Shown: positions 28,057-37,265 of the stretch, in pieces
Layout: every line of letters starts with the position of its first letter
How positions within the stretch are numbered: the first letter of the stretch is position 1
Assembly (NCBI RefSeq): GCF_002973535.1
Contig: NZ_PVEP01000001.1
Location: 372,001 to 436,000, forward strand
Length of the DNA stretch: 64,000 bases
Direction: 5' to 3'
Origin: Albidovulum denitrificans
Lineage (GTDB): Bacteria; Pseudomonadota; Alphaproteobacteria; Rhodobacterales; Rhodobacteraceae
Translations under genes and position numbers: made by a program
Notes under the pieces: generated by a model
Seen by the model: the letters and a program-made list of their open reading frames with translations, nothing else
The model's database searches: none
What the model was told of the DNA's origin: nothing

Positions 28057-28947
28057 TCAGGAAATGGAAGCGGCTGCGGGCCGGGCGTCGTAGTAAAGCC
28101 CCACGACATGCTCGGCTTCCGCGAAGAACAGCCAGCGCGCGGCAAAGGCGCCGATCAGGTGCAAAAGCGCGGCAAAGCCCATGACCACCGGCAGGGGCGG
28201 CACGAACAACTGGATCGCGGCCGGCAGGAGGCTTGCGAAAAGGACCGCGATGATCCGCAGGCGGCGGGAATGCTTGCGCCCGACGCGGTAGATCATCTCC
28301 TTCATCAGGTAATTTTCCGAGGTATGCGGCGGCGCGACCTGCCGGACCTGACCCGCCAGCCCCGTGGCGGTCCCGATCGTGGACCCGGCGTCGGCAAACG
28401 CCCCGTCCCCGCGCCGGAAGGCAAAGACCAGAAGCCCGCCGAGCAGCAGCGCCAGAATCGCGCCCGCCCCGTTATGCCCGCTCAGCATCGCGCCGCCCGT
28501 CAGCGCGAAACACATGAACAGCGCGGGCGTGGTCCAGTGGTTCCAACGCGGCACGGTGCGAAGCTGCGCATAGATCATCGAGGTGCAATAAACCGTCAAA
28601 AGCGCCATCGCCGCCCCGGTGGCCCCGAACATCGGCGGCAGGAGGCCCCCGAAAATCGCCGCCAGCGCGACCGGGGCAAGAAGAAGAAGCGTCAGGACCG
28701 AGGTCCAGCCTTCACGGCTCAGCCAGCTTGTCCGCCATTGGGTGAAGGCCCTCAGCGCCCGCTGCGGATTGCCAAGGTGGAAGGTGGAGGCAAGAAGCCC
28801 GCCAACCGCCAGCGCGTAGCCCAGCCCCCAGAGCAGGAAGGCGGCCAAGCCCAAGGGCTGCGCCGCGCCAAGGCCGAGGAAGGCCAGCAGGCCAAAGCCC
28901 ATGCCGGAAAGGACGGTGAACAGGATAACCGAAGGTGCGGGATGCAT
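28057..28947 (-). CDS. soeC: Membrane anchor subunit of sulfite dehydrogenase (DmsC-like)
   Basis: This 296-residue integral membrane protein is of the DmsC/NrfD-like anchor type, with about eight hydrophobic helices. It should anchor SoeAB to the cytoplasmic side of the membrane and pass electrons to quinone. It starts at an ATG overlapping the soeB stop by one base (TGATG). The 112-bp gap behind it (27945-28056) holds a 7-bp dyad (28030-28050) with no T-run, so a terminator is uncertain. Identification rests on the A-B-C order and the sulfonate context; a DMSO-reductase role is less likely. Confidence 0.82.
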   Translation of the reverse strand: MHPAPSVILFTVLSGMGFGLLAFLGLGAAQPLGLAAFLLWGLGYALAVGGLLASTFHLGNPQRALRAFTQWRTSWLSREGWTSVLTLLLLAPVALAAIFGGLLPPMFGATGAAMALLTVYCTSMIYAQLRTVPRWNHWTTPALFMCFALTGGAMLSGHNGAGAILALLLGGLLVFAFRRGDGAFADAGSTIGTATGLAGQVRQVAPPHTSENYLMKEMIYRVGRKHSRRLRIIAVLFASLLPAAIQLFVPPLPVVMGFAALLHLIGAFAARWLFFAEAEHVVGLYYDARPAAASIS

Positions 28948-29681
28948 CAGAACTTCTCCAGAAGACGGTCGAGCCAGCCCGCGAACCCGCTCGCCTGCAC
29001 ATCCAGAAGCGGGGTCAGGGGCGCGACATCCGCCGCCCCCTTCCTGCGCGGCGGCAGGTATTTGTTCACCGGGGCCGTCTCCATCTCCGGCATCAGGTCA
29101 TAGCCGCCCCGCTCTGCCACCAGACGGCTGACGGCGCTTTCCGGGTCGCCCAGATCGCCGAAATGGCGCGCGCCGGTCGGGCAGGTGCGCACACAGGCGG
29201 GCACGCGGTCCTCTTCGGGCAGGTTCTCGTTATAGATCCGGTCGACGCAGAGGGTGCATTTCTTCATCACCCCCGCCTCACCATCCATTTCCCGCGCGCC
29301 GTAAGGGCAGGCCCAGGCACAAAGACCGCAGCCGATACAGGCGTCCTCGTTCACCAGAACGATCCCGTCCTCGGCCCGCTTGTAGCTGGCGCCGGTCGGG
29401 CAGACCGTCACACAGGGCGCATTGTCGCAATGCAGGCAGGACCGCGGGAAGTTGACGATTTTCGACGGGGTATCAGACTCTTGCGCCTCATAGCTGTGAA
29501 CCCGGTTCAGGAACGTCCCGCAAGGTGCTGATCCATAAGCGTCCATGTCGGACAAGGGCGCGCCATAGCCCTGATCGTTCCAGCCCTTGCAGGCGGTCAC
29601 GCAGGCATGGCAGCCGACGCAGGTGTCAAGGTCGATGACAAGGCCCAGCTTGACCTTCGAAGGGGGTGGCAAAGCGGTCAT
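28947..29681 (-). CDS. soeB: Iron-sulfur subunit of sulfite dehydrogenase (DmsB-like)
   Basis: This 244-residue ferredoxin-like electron-transfer subunit has four cysteine groups for four [4Fe-4S] clusters: CVGCHACVTACKGW, CLHCDNAPCVTVCPTG, CIGCGLCAWACPYG and CTLCVDRI with a distal CVRTCPTG. No signal peptide, consistent with a cytoplasmic location. Its start overlaps soeA by 4 bp and its stop overlaps soeC, so the three subunits are translationally coupled. Confidence 0.88.
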   Translation of the reverse strand: MTALPPPSKVKLGLVIDLDTCVGCHACVTACKGWNDQGYGAPLSDMDAYGSAPCGTFLNRVHSYEAQESDTPSKIVNFPRSCLHCDNAPCVTVCPTGASYKRAEDGIVLVNEDACIGCGLCAWACPYGAREMDGEAGVMKKCTLCVDRIYNENLPEEDRVPACVRTCPTGARHFGDLGDPESAVSRLVAERGGYDLMPEMETAPVNKYLPPRRKGAADVAPLTPLLDVQASGFAGWLDRLLEKF

Positions 29682-32467
29682 GGGCGGTTCCTTTTCGCCG
29701 GTGGAACCGGGGATGGCAGGGGGCCGAAGGCCGGTTGCGCCTCAACCGGCGCGGCGACCTTCTCGATCCGCACCCGCAGGTCGAACCAGGCCGCCTGTCC
29801 GGTGATCGGGTCAGAGTTCGACCAGCGCAACCCATCCCCCTTCCGGGGTAGAAGTTCATGGATCAAGTGATTGAGAAGAAACCCTTTCGTGGCCTCCGGT
29901 GCATCATCGTCCAGCGCCCAGGCCCCCTTGCGCTTGCCGATCGCGTTCCAGGTCCAGATCGTGTTCTCGTTCAGCGCCGCCATATGGGCGACCGGCACCG
30001 TGATCTCCCCCGAGGGTGAGGTCACGCGCGCCCAGTCGCCGTCGCGGAACCCCTCTGCCTGCCAGATCTTCGTCGGCACATATAGGGGATTGACCCCGTG
30101 GATCTGCCGTAGCCAGGCGTTTTGCGAGCCCCAGGAATGGTACATCGCCATCGGCCGCTGCGTCAGCGCGTGGACCGGATAATCCCCGGCCACATCATCG
30201 CCGAAAGGCGGATACCAGATCGGCAGCGGGTCCATCGTCGCCTTGATGCGGTCGCGCAGATGGTCGGGCGGCTGGCGTTCGTGATAGCCCTCGGCGGCAA
30301 GCTGAAACCGCCGCATCGGCTCGGCGTATAGCTGGAAGATATAGGGTTGCGGCTGGTCGTAGAAGCCCAGCGAAACGGCCCAGTCCTGATAGGCGCTGTT
30401 CCACGGCTTGAAGAACGTCGCCTCCTCCGGCACCTCGACCTGAAAGAAGCCGCCATTCTCGATATAGCGCGCGATCTGGTCGGGGTTCGCCGCGCCGCGC
30501 CCCACCGCCGACCCGTCGCCGCGAAAGCCCATCAGGGGGCCGACACCGGGGCGGCGTTCATGGTTGGCGATGTAATCGGCATAGTCGCGATAGAGCGGCG
30601 CGCCGTCCTTGGCCACGAAGTTCGGCAGGCCCAGACGCCCGGCAAGGTCCACCAGCACCGACTGAAACCCGCGCACGTCGCGGTCGGGCGGCGTGACCGG
30701 CCAGCGGATCGCATCGGCGGCATGGTCGGCCTCGCAGATCGGCCGGTCAAGCAGGCTGATGCAGTCGTGGCGTTCCAGATAGGTCGTGTCCGGCAGGATC
30801 AGGTCGGCATAGGCCACCATTTCCGAGGCATAGGCATCGGAATAGATGATATGCGGGATCTTGTAGTCGCCGTCTTCGTCCTTGTCGGTCAGCATCTCCA
30901 TCACGGCGCCGGTATTCATGGAGGAATTCCACGACATGTTCGCCATGTAGAGCATCAGCGTGTCGATCTTGTAGGGATCGCCCGCATGGGCATTGGGGAT
31001 GACCATATGCATCAGGCCATGCGCCGACAGCGGGTTTTCCCAGGTAAAGCCCTTGTCGATCCGCGCCGGCGTCTGGTCGTCAAGCTTCAGCGCCAGATGT
31101 TCCGGCCCGTGCGGGAAGCCAAGATGCGGGCCGTCCAGCGGGCGGCCGGGCAGGAAGTAGGAATGCGGCGTCGGATGCGCGAAGGCGGGCTTTGGATAGG
31201 GCGGCTTGAAGCGGAAGCCGCCGGGGGTCTCCACGCTGCCGAGAAGGATCTGAAGGACATGCAGCGCGCGGGCGGTCTGAAACCCGTTCGAATGCGCCGA
31301 AATGCCCCGCATGGCATGGAAGCTGACCGGGCGGCCCACCATCCTCTCATGCCGTTCACCCCGAAAGTCGGTCCAGGGACGGTCGAGGATGACGGGGTCG
31401 TCAAAGGCCGCATGGGCAATCTCGGCGGCAAGCGCGCGGATACGGTCGGCCGCGATCCCGCAACGCTCCGCCACCGCCTCGGGCGCGTAGTCGGGCGACA
31501 GGTAGCGTTCCGCCATATGCTGAAACACGGTGCGGTTGCCGTTCCTGACCGCGGCAAGGTCGGGGCGGATGCCGGGCGTGTCGAACGGCACGAGATCGCC
31601 GCTTTGCCGATCGACCACCAGCGGCTTGCCCAGCACGTCACGCAGCAGCAGCCCCTTTTCCTCGCCCTCCGCCTCTTCGATCAGGCAGGGCGCGTTGGTC
31701 CAGCGCGACAGGTAGTCAAGATCGACCTTGCCGGCCTTCAAAAGCTCATGGATCAGTGACAGGATCAGCAAGCCGTCGGTCCCCGGCGTGATCCCGTACC
31801 AGTCGTCCGCCACGCCGTTATAGCCGGTGCGGATCGGGTTGATGCCGATCACCCGCGCGCCGCGAGATTTCAGCTTGCCGATGCCCATCTTGATCGGGTT
31901 GCTGTCGTGATCCTCGGCCACGCCGAACAGCAGGAAAAGCCGGGTCCGGTCCCAGTCCGGCTGGCCGAATTCCCAGAAGGCGCCGCCCATCGTGTAGATG
32001 CCCGCAGCCGCCATGTTGACCGAACAGAATCCGCCATGCGCGGCGTAGTTCGGTGTGCCGAAGCCCTGCGCCCAAAGGCTCGTGAAGCTTTGCGACTGGT
32101 CGCGCCCGGTGAAGAAGGCAAGCTTTTCGGGCGCCGTCTCACGGATCGGTTTCAGCCAGCCGACGGCAATGTCCAGCGCCTCATCCCAGGAAATCTCCTC
32201 GAACGCGCCCGACCCGCGCGGGCCGACGCGCTTCAGGGGCGCGCGCAGGCGGGAAGGTGCCGTCACCTGCATGATGCCCGACGCCCCCTTGGCGCACAGA
32301 ACGCCCTTGTTGACCGGGTGGTCGCGGTTGCCCTCGATATAGGTGACCTTGCCCGATGTCAGGTGGACGTTGATCCCGCAGCGGCAGGCGCACATGTAGC
32401 AGGTGGTCCGCCGCACCTCGTCCGAGACCTTCGGCGACGTTTCAAGCTTTGGCTGCTGATAGCCCAT
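29678..32467 (-). CDS. soeA: Molybdopterin catalytic subunit of sulfite dehydrogenase
   Basis: This 929-residue bis-MGD oxidoreductase is predicted to oxidise sulfite, the product of Xsc, to sulfate. The N-terminal [4Fe-4S] motif uses Cys23, Cys26, Cys30 and Cys58. Cys148 in GGFCSVN is a candidate molybdenum ligand. Absence of a Tat signal (MGYQQPKLETSPKVSDEV) indicates a cytoplasmic enzyme, as described for SoeABC, rather than a periplasmic DMSO reductase. It follows ackA after 74 bp. That gap contains AGGTC-N9-GACCT, a possible weak control site. PsrA/PhsA-like sulfur reductases are the main alternative. Confidence 0.85.
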   Translation of the reverse strand: MGYQQPKLETSPKVSDEVRRTTCYMCACRCGINVHLTSGKVTYIEGNRDHPVNKGVLCAKGASGIMQVTAPSRLRAPLKRVGPRGSGAFEEISWDEALDIAVGWLKPIRETAPEKLAFFTGRDQSQSFTSLWAQGFGTPNYAAHGGFCSVNMAAAGIYTMGGAFWEFGQPDWDRTRLFLLFGVAEDHDSNPIKMGIGKLKSRGARVIGINPIRTGYNGVADDWYGITPGTDGLLILSLIHELLKAGKVDLDYLSRWTNAPCLIEEAEGEEKGLLLRDVLGKPLVVDRQSGDLVPFDTPGIRPDLAAVRNGNRTVFQHMAERYLSPDYAPEAVAERCGIAADRIRALAAEIAHAAFDDPVILDRPWTDFRGERHERMVGRPVSFHAMRGISAHSNGFQTARALHVLQILLGSVETPGGFRFKPPYPKPAFAHPTPHSYFLPGRPLDGPHLGFPHGPEHLALKLDDQTPARIDKGFTWENPLSAHGLMHMVIPNAHAGDPYKIDTLMLYMANMSWNSSMNTGAVMEMLTDKDEDGDYKIPHIIYSDAYASEMVAYADLILPDTTYLERHDCISLLDRPICEADHAADAIRWPVTPPDRDVRGFQSVLVDLAGRLGLPNFVAKDGAPLYRDYADYIANHERRPGVGPLMGFRGDGSAVGRGAANPDQIARYIENGGFFQVEVPEEATFFKPWNSAYQDWAVSLGFYDQPQPYIFQLYAEPMRRFQLAAEGYHERQPPDHLRDRIKATMDPLPIWYPPFGDDVAGDYPVHALTQRPMAMYHSWGSQNAWLRQIHGVNPLYVPTKIWQAEGFRDGDWARVTSPSGEITVPVAHMAALNENTIWTWNAIGKRKGAWALDDDAPEATKGFLLNHLIHELLPRKGDGLRWSNSDPITGQAAWFDLRVRIEKVAAPVEAQPAFGPLPSPVPPAKRNRP

Positions 32468-32541
32468 TTATTCCCCACCCTGCCTGTTTTCGGGAACGTT
32501 GTCCGCCCCGAGGTCGTATTGCAAGACCTATATTCCCCAAC

Positions 32542-33672
32542 CTACAATCGCCCGGCGATCACTTCTGCCGTCGCGCGCGCGATATGCGCCTCTTCCGCCG
32601 CCGGAACGATCAGGACCGCCGGTCCCTGCCCCCGGTCCAGCCGCCCCGCCGCCGCCGCATTGGCCGCGCCGTCGATGGCAACGCCCATGAAGGAAAGCCC
32701 GTCGCAGATCGCCGCCCGCATGGCCCCGTCATGTTCGCCGATGCCGCCGGTGAAGGCGACGCAGTCAAGCCCGCCCATCGCCGCGATCATCGAGCCTGCA
32801 TGGCGCACCGCCCAATAGGCGAAATGGTCGATGGCAAAGCGCGCGGCCTCGGTATCGGCCGCCCGAAGCGCGCGCATGTCGGACACACCGCCCAGCCCCA
32901 GCAACCCGCTTTCCCGGTTCAGGATCCGCGCCGCGCCCCCGATCCCGTGCAACTCCGCCAGCCGCAAGACCGCGTTGCCGTCGATGGACCCGGTGCGCGT
33001 CCCCATCGTCAGCCCCTCAAGCGGGGAATAGCCCATGGTCGTGGCGACGGACCGCCCGTCCCGGATCGCGCAGAGCGAGGCGCCATTGCCCAGATGCAGC
33101 GCCAGCACCCGGCCCGGCATATGGCCCAGAAGATCGGGCAGCCGCCGTGTCAGGCTGTCATAGGAAATACCGTGAAAGCCGTAGCGGCGGATGCCCTCCG
33201 CCTCGGCCTTGGGCGGCAGGGCGTAGCGCAGCGCCACCTCGGGGTTCGTGGCGTGAAAGGCGGTGTCGAAACAGGCCACTTGCGGCAGGTCGGGCGCAAG
33301 CCGGATCAGCGCCCGGATCGCCGACAGGTTATGCGGGTTGTGCAGCGGCGCGAGCGGCACGCAGGCCTCCACCTGCGCCAGAACGGCGTCGGTCACCCGT
33401 ACCGGCGCGGTCAGCTCGCGCCCGCCATGGACGACCCGGTGGCCCGCCGCGCGCAAGGCGGACAGCGGATGGCCCTGATCCGCGAAGCCCTCGATCAGGA
33501 GCGCCAGCGCCGCTTCGTGGTCCGGCGCGCTGACGGCGCGCGCGGCACCCTTCCCGACCGTCAGCCGCGAAGCCCCGCCAATCTCCCCCACCATGCCCGA
33601 CAGCGCCTGCACCGCGCCGTCAAAGAGCGCGACCTTGATCGAAGACGACCCGGCATTGACGACGAAGATCAT
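32542..33672 (-). CDS. ackA: Acetate kinase
   Basis: This 376-residue ASKHA-fold kinase interconverts acetyl phosphate plus ADP and acetate plus ATP. Signatures: N-terminal VNAGSSSIKVALF, GHRVVHGG, the substrate block FDTAFHAT, YGFHGISY, and HLGNGASL. TRTGSIDG and FTGGIGEHDG complete the phosphate and nucleotide sites. The start overlaps the pta stop by 4 bp. Together with Pta it disposes of acetyl phosphate made by Xsc. A propionate-kinase activity is possible. Confidence 0.92.
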   Translation of the reverse strand: MIFVVNAGSSSIKVALFDGAVQALSGMVGEIGGASRLTVGKGAARAVSAPDHEAALALLIEGFADQGHPLSALRAAGHRVVHGGRELTAPVRVTDAVLAQVEACVPLAPLHNPHNLSAIRALIRLAPDLPQVACFDTAFHATNPEVALRYALPPKAEAEGIRRYGFHGISYDSLTRRLPDLLGHMPGRVLALHLGNGASLCAIRDGRSVATTMGYSPLEGLTMGTRTGSIDGNAVLRLAELHGIGGAARILNRESGLLGLGGVSDMRALRAADTEAARFAIDHFAYWAVRHAGSMIAAMGGLDCVAFTGGIGEHDGAMRAAICDGLSFMGVAIDGAANAAAAGRLDRGQGPAVLIVPAAEEAHIARATAEVIAGRL

Positions 33673-34604
33673 GCGCCCCCCGCAACGATGGCCCCAAGCG
33701 CGACCGAGGCCAGCCGCGCCGCCGCGTCCTGCGAGCGTGAGGTCAGAAGGAACGGCACCTTCGCCCCCATCACCAGCCCGCCCGCGCAGGCGCCCATGCC
33801 CAGCACCATCAGCTTGAAGATCGCATTGCCGCTGGTGATGTTCGGCACCACCATGACATCGGCATCGCCCGAAACGCGCGAGGCATAATTCTTCGCCACC
33901 GCCGCCTCATGCGAAAAGATCAGGTCCAGCGCCATCGGCCCCTCGACGATCGCCTGCGGCAGTGACAGGCGCGCCCATTCGGCGATGGCGGCCGCCTCCT
34001 CGGTATTGGGGATCGAGGGGCTGACATCCTCGGACGGGGCCAGAAGGCCGACCTTCGGCGTGTCGATCCCCAGCTTTTCGGCCAGCGTGACGGCATGGGC
34101 CAGGCAGGCGTGGCGCGTCTCCATATCCGGGTTCACGTTCAGCGCCGAGTCGGTCAAAAGAAGCGGGCGTTCATGCCCCGGCAGGGTGATGTGAAAGACA
34201 TGGCCGCAGCGCATCGAACGGTCGCGCAGCCCGACCGAGGACGGCAGAAGCGCCTTGAGGAAGGTGGTCGAATGGATCTGCCCCTTCATGATCGCGTCCG
34301 CCTGCCCGTCACGCGCCAGCCGCGCGGCTTCCGGCGCGGCGGTGTCGCGGGGCGCGTGGATCAGGCGCAGCCCGGCGATGTCCCAGCCGATTTCCTCGGC
34401 CACGGCGGCGATCTTGTTCCTGTCACCGATCAGGATCGGCTCTGCCAACCCGGCCTCGGCCGCCTCTTGCATCCCCTGCAAGGGAAAGGGTGCTGCGGCA
34501 TTGACCAGCGCCACGCGGGGCGGGCGAAAGCCGCGCGCGCGGGCGATCAGGCCCGGCGGGCAGACCGGCGCGGTGCCGGAAAGGAAGGGAAAGGGGTCAC
34601 GCAT
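33669..34604 (-). CDS. pta: Phosphate acetyltransferase
   Basis: This 311-residue enzyme of the Pta/Ptb family converts acetyl phosphate to acetyl-CoA, linking sulfoacetaldehyde cleavage to central metabolism. The blocks GQADAIMKGQIHSTTFLKALL and GDADVMVVPNITSGNAIFK are typical of the short Pta type without an N-terminal DRTGG domain. It lies between the sulfite exporter gene and ackA, as in other Rhodobacterales taurine clusters. A butyryl transferase is the alternative; the context favours acetyl. Confidence 0.88.
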   Translation of the reverse strand: MRDPFPFLSGTAPVCPPGLIARARGFRPPRVALVNAAAPFPLQGMQEAAEAGLAEPILIGDRNKIAAVAEEIGWDIAGLRLIHAPRDTAAPEAARLARDGQADAIMKGQIHSTTFLKALLPSSVGLRDRSMRCGHVFHITLPGHERPLLLTDSALNVNPDMETRHACLAHAVTLAEKLGIDTPKVGLLAPSEDVSPSIPNTEEAAAIAEWARLSLPQAIVEGPMALDLIFSHEAAVAKNYASRVSGDADVMVVPNITSGNAIFKLMVLGMGACAGGLVMGAKVPFLLTSRSQDAAARLASVALGAIVAGGA

Positions 34605-34649
34605 GGATCTGGTCCTTGGCCGGTTCCTGTCTGTGGCGGCAGTCAGGCA

Positions 34650-35396
34650 TCACAGGACCGCCCGTGCAAGGCCAAGTGCGGCGAGAACGGCCAGAAGACC
34701 GATGGCGAGGCGGCGAAAACTCTGCGGGGCGGCGCGGCTGAAGCGATAGTTGCCGAAATGATTGCCGATCAGAAGCGCGGGCAGCGCGAAGGCCAGCGCC
34801 ACGAAGGTGTCGCGGGTGACAAGCCCCGCCTGCCACAAGAGCGGGAAGGAAAAGATGTCCAGCACCGCGAAATAGGCGATCAGCGTGGCGCGGAAGACCT
34901 GCGGCGGGATCGGCTGGGCCGAAAAGACCGCCGCCACCGGCAGACCGGCCATCGCCGCGCCATTGGCCACGCCCGAGACGACGCCAAGTGCGGCATTGGG
35001 CCAGCCCCGTATCTCCCGCCCCGTCTGCCACCCGGCCAGAAGGACCCCGCACATGACAAGGATGAAAAGCGAAATCGCCACCCGCGCCCCGTCCACGCCG
35101 ATGGTCACGAGGCCATGGATGCCCAGCGGCACACCGACCGCCGCGCCCAGCAGCAAAAGCCCCACGCGCGACCAATCGACATGGCCGGCGATCCCCCTTG
35201 CGGCCTGAAGCGTCATCACGATCTCACAAAACAGCACCACGGCGACCGCGTTGCGCGGGTCGCTGACAAGCCCGGTGACGGCGACCACGAGGGCGGAAAA
35301 GCCAAAGCCGGAAAAGCCCCGCACCACCGCCGCCCCAAGGATCGCCGCCAGCAGAAAGATCGCCACACCGGGGGAAAGCCCGAAGGGCAGCGCCAT
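34650..35396 (-). CDS. Sulfite exporter of the TauE/SafE family
   Basis: This 248-residue inner-membrane protein has about eight helices and belongs to the TauE/SafE/TSUP family. The opening FLLAAILGAAVVRGFSGFGFSALV is characteristic. I chose the ATG at 35396 because it overlaps the xsc stop by one base (TGATG); the longer frame is an antisense-like tail inside xsc. Position directly after xsc indicates export of sulfite released from sulfoacetaldehyde. It would complement SoeABC, which destroys sulfite by oxidation. Confidence 0.85.
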   Translation of the reverse strand: MALPFGLSPGVAIFLLAAILGAAVVRGFSGFGFSALVVAVTGLVSDPRNAVAVVLFCEIVMTLQAARGIAGHVDWSRVGLLLLGAAVGVPLGIHGLVTIGVDGARVAISLFILVMCGVLLAGWQTGREIRGWPNAALGVVSGVANGAAMAGLPVAAVFSAQPIPPQVFRATLIAYFAVLDIFSFPLLWQAGLVTRDTFVALAFALPALLIGNHFGNYRFSRAAPQSFRRLAIGLLAVLAALGLARAVL

Positions 35397-37171
35397 CACG
35401 CGCCCTTCTGCGGCCGCATGTCTGCCGGGTCGATCCCGGCCACCTCGACGGGTTTCTTCATCGCGTCGCGGCGGAAGGGTTCGCCCAGTTCCTGATTGAT
35501 CAGCGCCTCGATAAAGGTGGTCTTGCCCGCCTTCTGGTCCTTCAGCGCCTGATCCAGAGCGGCGGTCAGCTCCTCCATCGTCCTGGTCTGAACGCCCTGC
35601 AAGCCACAGGCCCGTGCGATCCCGGCATAGGTCGCGTCGTCGTTCAGTTCGGTGCCGACGAAGTTGTCCGAATACCACAGCGTCGTGTTGCGCTTTTCCG
35701 CGCCCCACTGGTAGTTGCGGAAGACGACCATGGTGATCGCGGGCCATTCCTTGCGCCCGATCGCCACCATCTCGTTCATGGAAATCCCGAAGGCGCCGTC
35801 ACCGGCGAAGCCGACCACCGGCACGCCCGGGTTGCCGATCTTGGCGCCGACGATGGCCGGAAAGCCATAGCCGCAGGGGCCGAAAAGACCGGGGGCGAGG
35901 TATTTGCGCCCCGCCTCGAAGGACGGATAGGCATTGCCGATGGCGCAGTTATTGCCGATGTCGGAGGAAATGATCGCCTCTTTCGGCAGCGCGGACTGGA
36001 TCGCGCGCCAGGCCATGCGCGGGCTCATCCATTCCGGCTTGGCCTTGCGGGCGCGGTCGTTCCAGTTGGTGCCGGGATCGTCATCCTCATGATCCATCGA
36101 GGTGAGTTCCTGCGCCCAGGCGGATTTCGTCTTCGCGATCAGGGCCTTGCGGTCATCGCGCCCGGCATCGCCCGCGCTCGCGCCAAGCTGCGCCAGCAGG
36201 CTTTCGGCCACCTTCCTCGCATCGCCGACGATCCCCACAGCGACCGGCTTCGTCAACCCGATCCGGTCGGGGTTGATGTCAACCTGAATAAGCTTCGCGG
36301 TCTTCGGCCAGTAGTCGATCCCATAGCCCGGCAGGGTGGAGAACGGGTTCAGCCTTGTGCCAAGCGCAAGGACCACGTCCGCCTTCGAAATCAGTTCCAT
36401 CCCCGCCTTGGACCCGTTATAGCCCAGCGGCCCGGCGAAAAGCGGGTGCGAGCCGGGGAAGGCATCGTTGTGCTGATAGTTGCAGCAGACCGGCGCGTCG
36501 AGCCGTTCGGCCAGCGCCTGGCTCGCCGGGATCGCGCCGCCAAGGACCACGCCCGCGCCATTCAGGATCACCGGGAACTTCGCGGCGGACAGCACCTTCG
36601 CCGCCTCGGCAATCGCGTCCTCGCCGCCCGAGGGGCGTTCGAAATCGACGATGGCGGGCAATTCGATGTCGATCACCTGCGTCCACATATCGCGCGGCAC
36701 GTTGATCTGGACCGGGGCCGACAGCCGCTTGCCCTTGGTGATGACGCGGTTGAGGACCTCGGCGATGCGGGACGGGTCGCGCACCTCTTCCTGATAGGCC
36801 ACCATGTCCTTGAAGGCGGCCATCTGCTCCACCTCCTGGAAACCGCCCTGCCCGATGGTCTTGTTCGCCGCCTGCGGCGTGACCAGCAGCATCGGTGTAT
36901 GGTTCCAGTAGGCGGTTTTCACGGCGGTCACGAAATTGGTGATGCCGGGGCCGTTCTGGGCGATGATCATCGCCATCTTGCCGGTGGTGCGGGTAAAGCC
37001 GTCGGCCATGTAGCCGCCGTTGCATTCATGCGCCACGTCCCAGAACATGATGCCCGCGCGCGGGAAATAGTCCGAGATCGGCATGAAGGCAGACCCGATG
37101 ATTCCGAAGGCATGTTCGATCCCGTGCCGTTGCAGCACTTTCACAAATGCCTCTTCCGTCGTCATTTTCAT
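35396..37171 (-). CDS. xsc: Sulfoacetaldehyde acetyltransferase
   Basis: This 591-residue thiamine-diphosphate enzyme cleaves sulfoacetaldehyde with phosphate to acetyl phosphate and sulfite. The N-terminal Pyr domain contains the conserved Glu in FWDVAHECNGGYMADGF. The PP domain contains the ThDP/Mg motif FAGDGAFGISMNEM with a distal asparagine. TTLWYSDNFVGTELNDD is a block I associate with Xsc. First gene of xsc-exporter-pta-ackA-soeABC, with its own CTGGAC-type repeat pair upstream at 37231-37265. Confidence 0.95.
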   Translation of the reverse strand: MKMTTEEAFVKVLQRHGIEHAFGIIGSAFMPISDYFPRAGIMFWDVAHECNGGYMADGFTRTTGKMAMIIAQNGPGITNFVTAVKTAYWNHTPMLLVTPQAANKTIGQGGFQEVEQMAAFKDMVAYQEEVRDPSRIAEVLNRVITKGKRLSAPVQINVPRDMWTQVIDIELPAIVDFERPSGGEDAIAEAAKVLSAAKFPVILNGAGVVLGGAIPASQALAERLDAPVCCNYQHNDAFPGSHPLFAGPLGYNGSKAGMELISKADVVLALGTRLNPFSTLPGYGIDYWPKTAKLIQVDINPDRIGLTKPVAVGIVGDARKVAESLLAQLGASAGDAGRDDRKALIAKTKSAWAQELTSMDHEDDDPGTNWNDRARKAKPEWMSPRMAWRAIQSALPKEAIISSDIGNNCAIGNAYPSFEAGRKYLAPGLFGPCGYGFPAIVGAKIGNPGVPVVGFAGDGAFGISMNEMVAIGRKEWPAITMVVFRNYQWGAEKRNTTLWYSDNFVGTELNDDATYAGIARACGLQGVQTRTMEELTAALDQALKDQKAGKTTFIEALINQELGEPFRRDAMKKPVEVAGIDPADMRPQKGA

Positions 37172-37230
37172 GGTCCGCCTCCCTGATGCGTTGTTCCGGC
37201 AAGGTCTTCTACTGCGCGGCCCCGTCCGCC

Positions 37231-37265
37231 CTATAGGGCCAGTTATCGGGGCGCATTAGGTCCAG
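37231..37265 (-). promoter_or_regulatory. Putative TauR direct repeats, xsc promoter
   Basis: On the minus strand CTGGACCTAA begins at 37265 and CTGGCCCTATAG begins at 37242, 23 bp apart. The first equals the half-site I recall for TauR of Rhodobacter capsulatus (CTGGACYTAA). The pair lies 94-71 bases upstream of the xsc ATG. The distal half-site is inside the last codons of tauR, so the xsc promoter is partly embedded in that gene. Confidence 0.72.
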
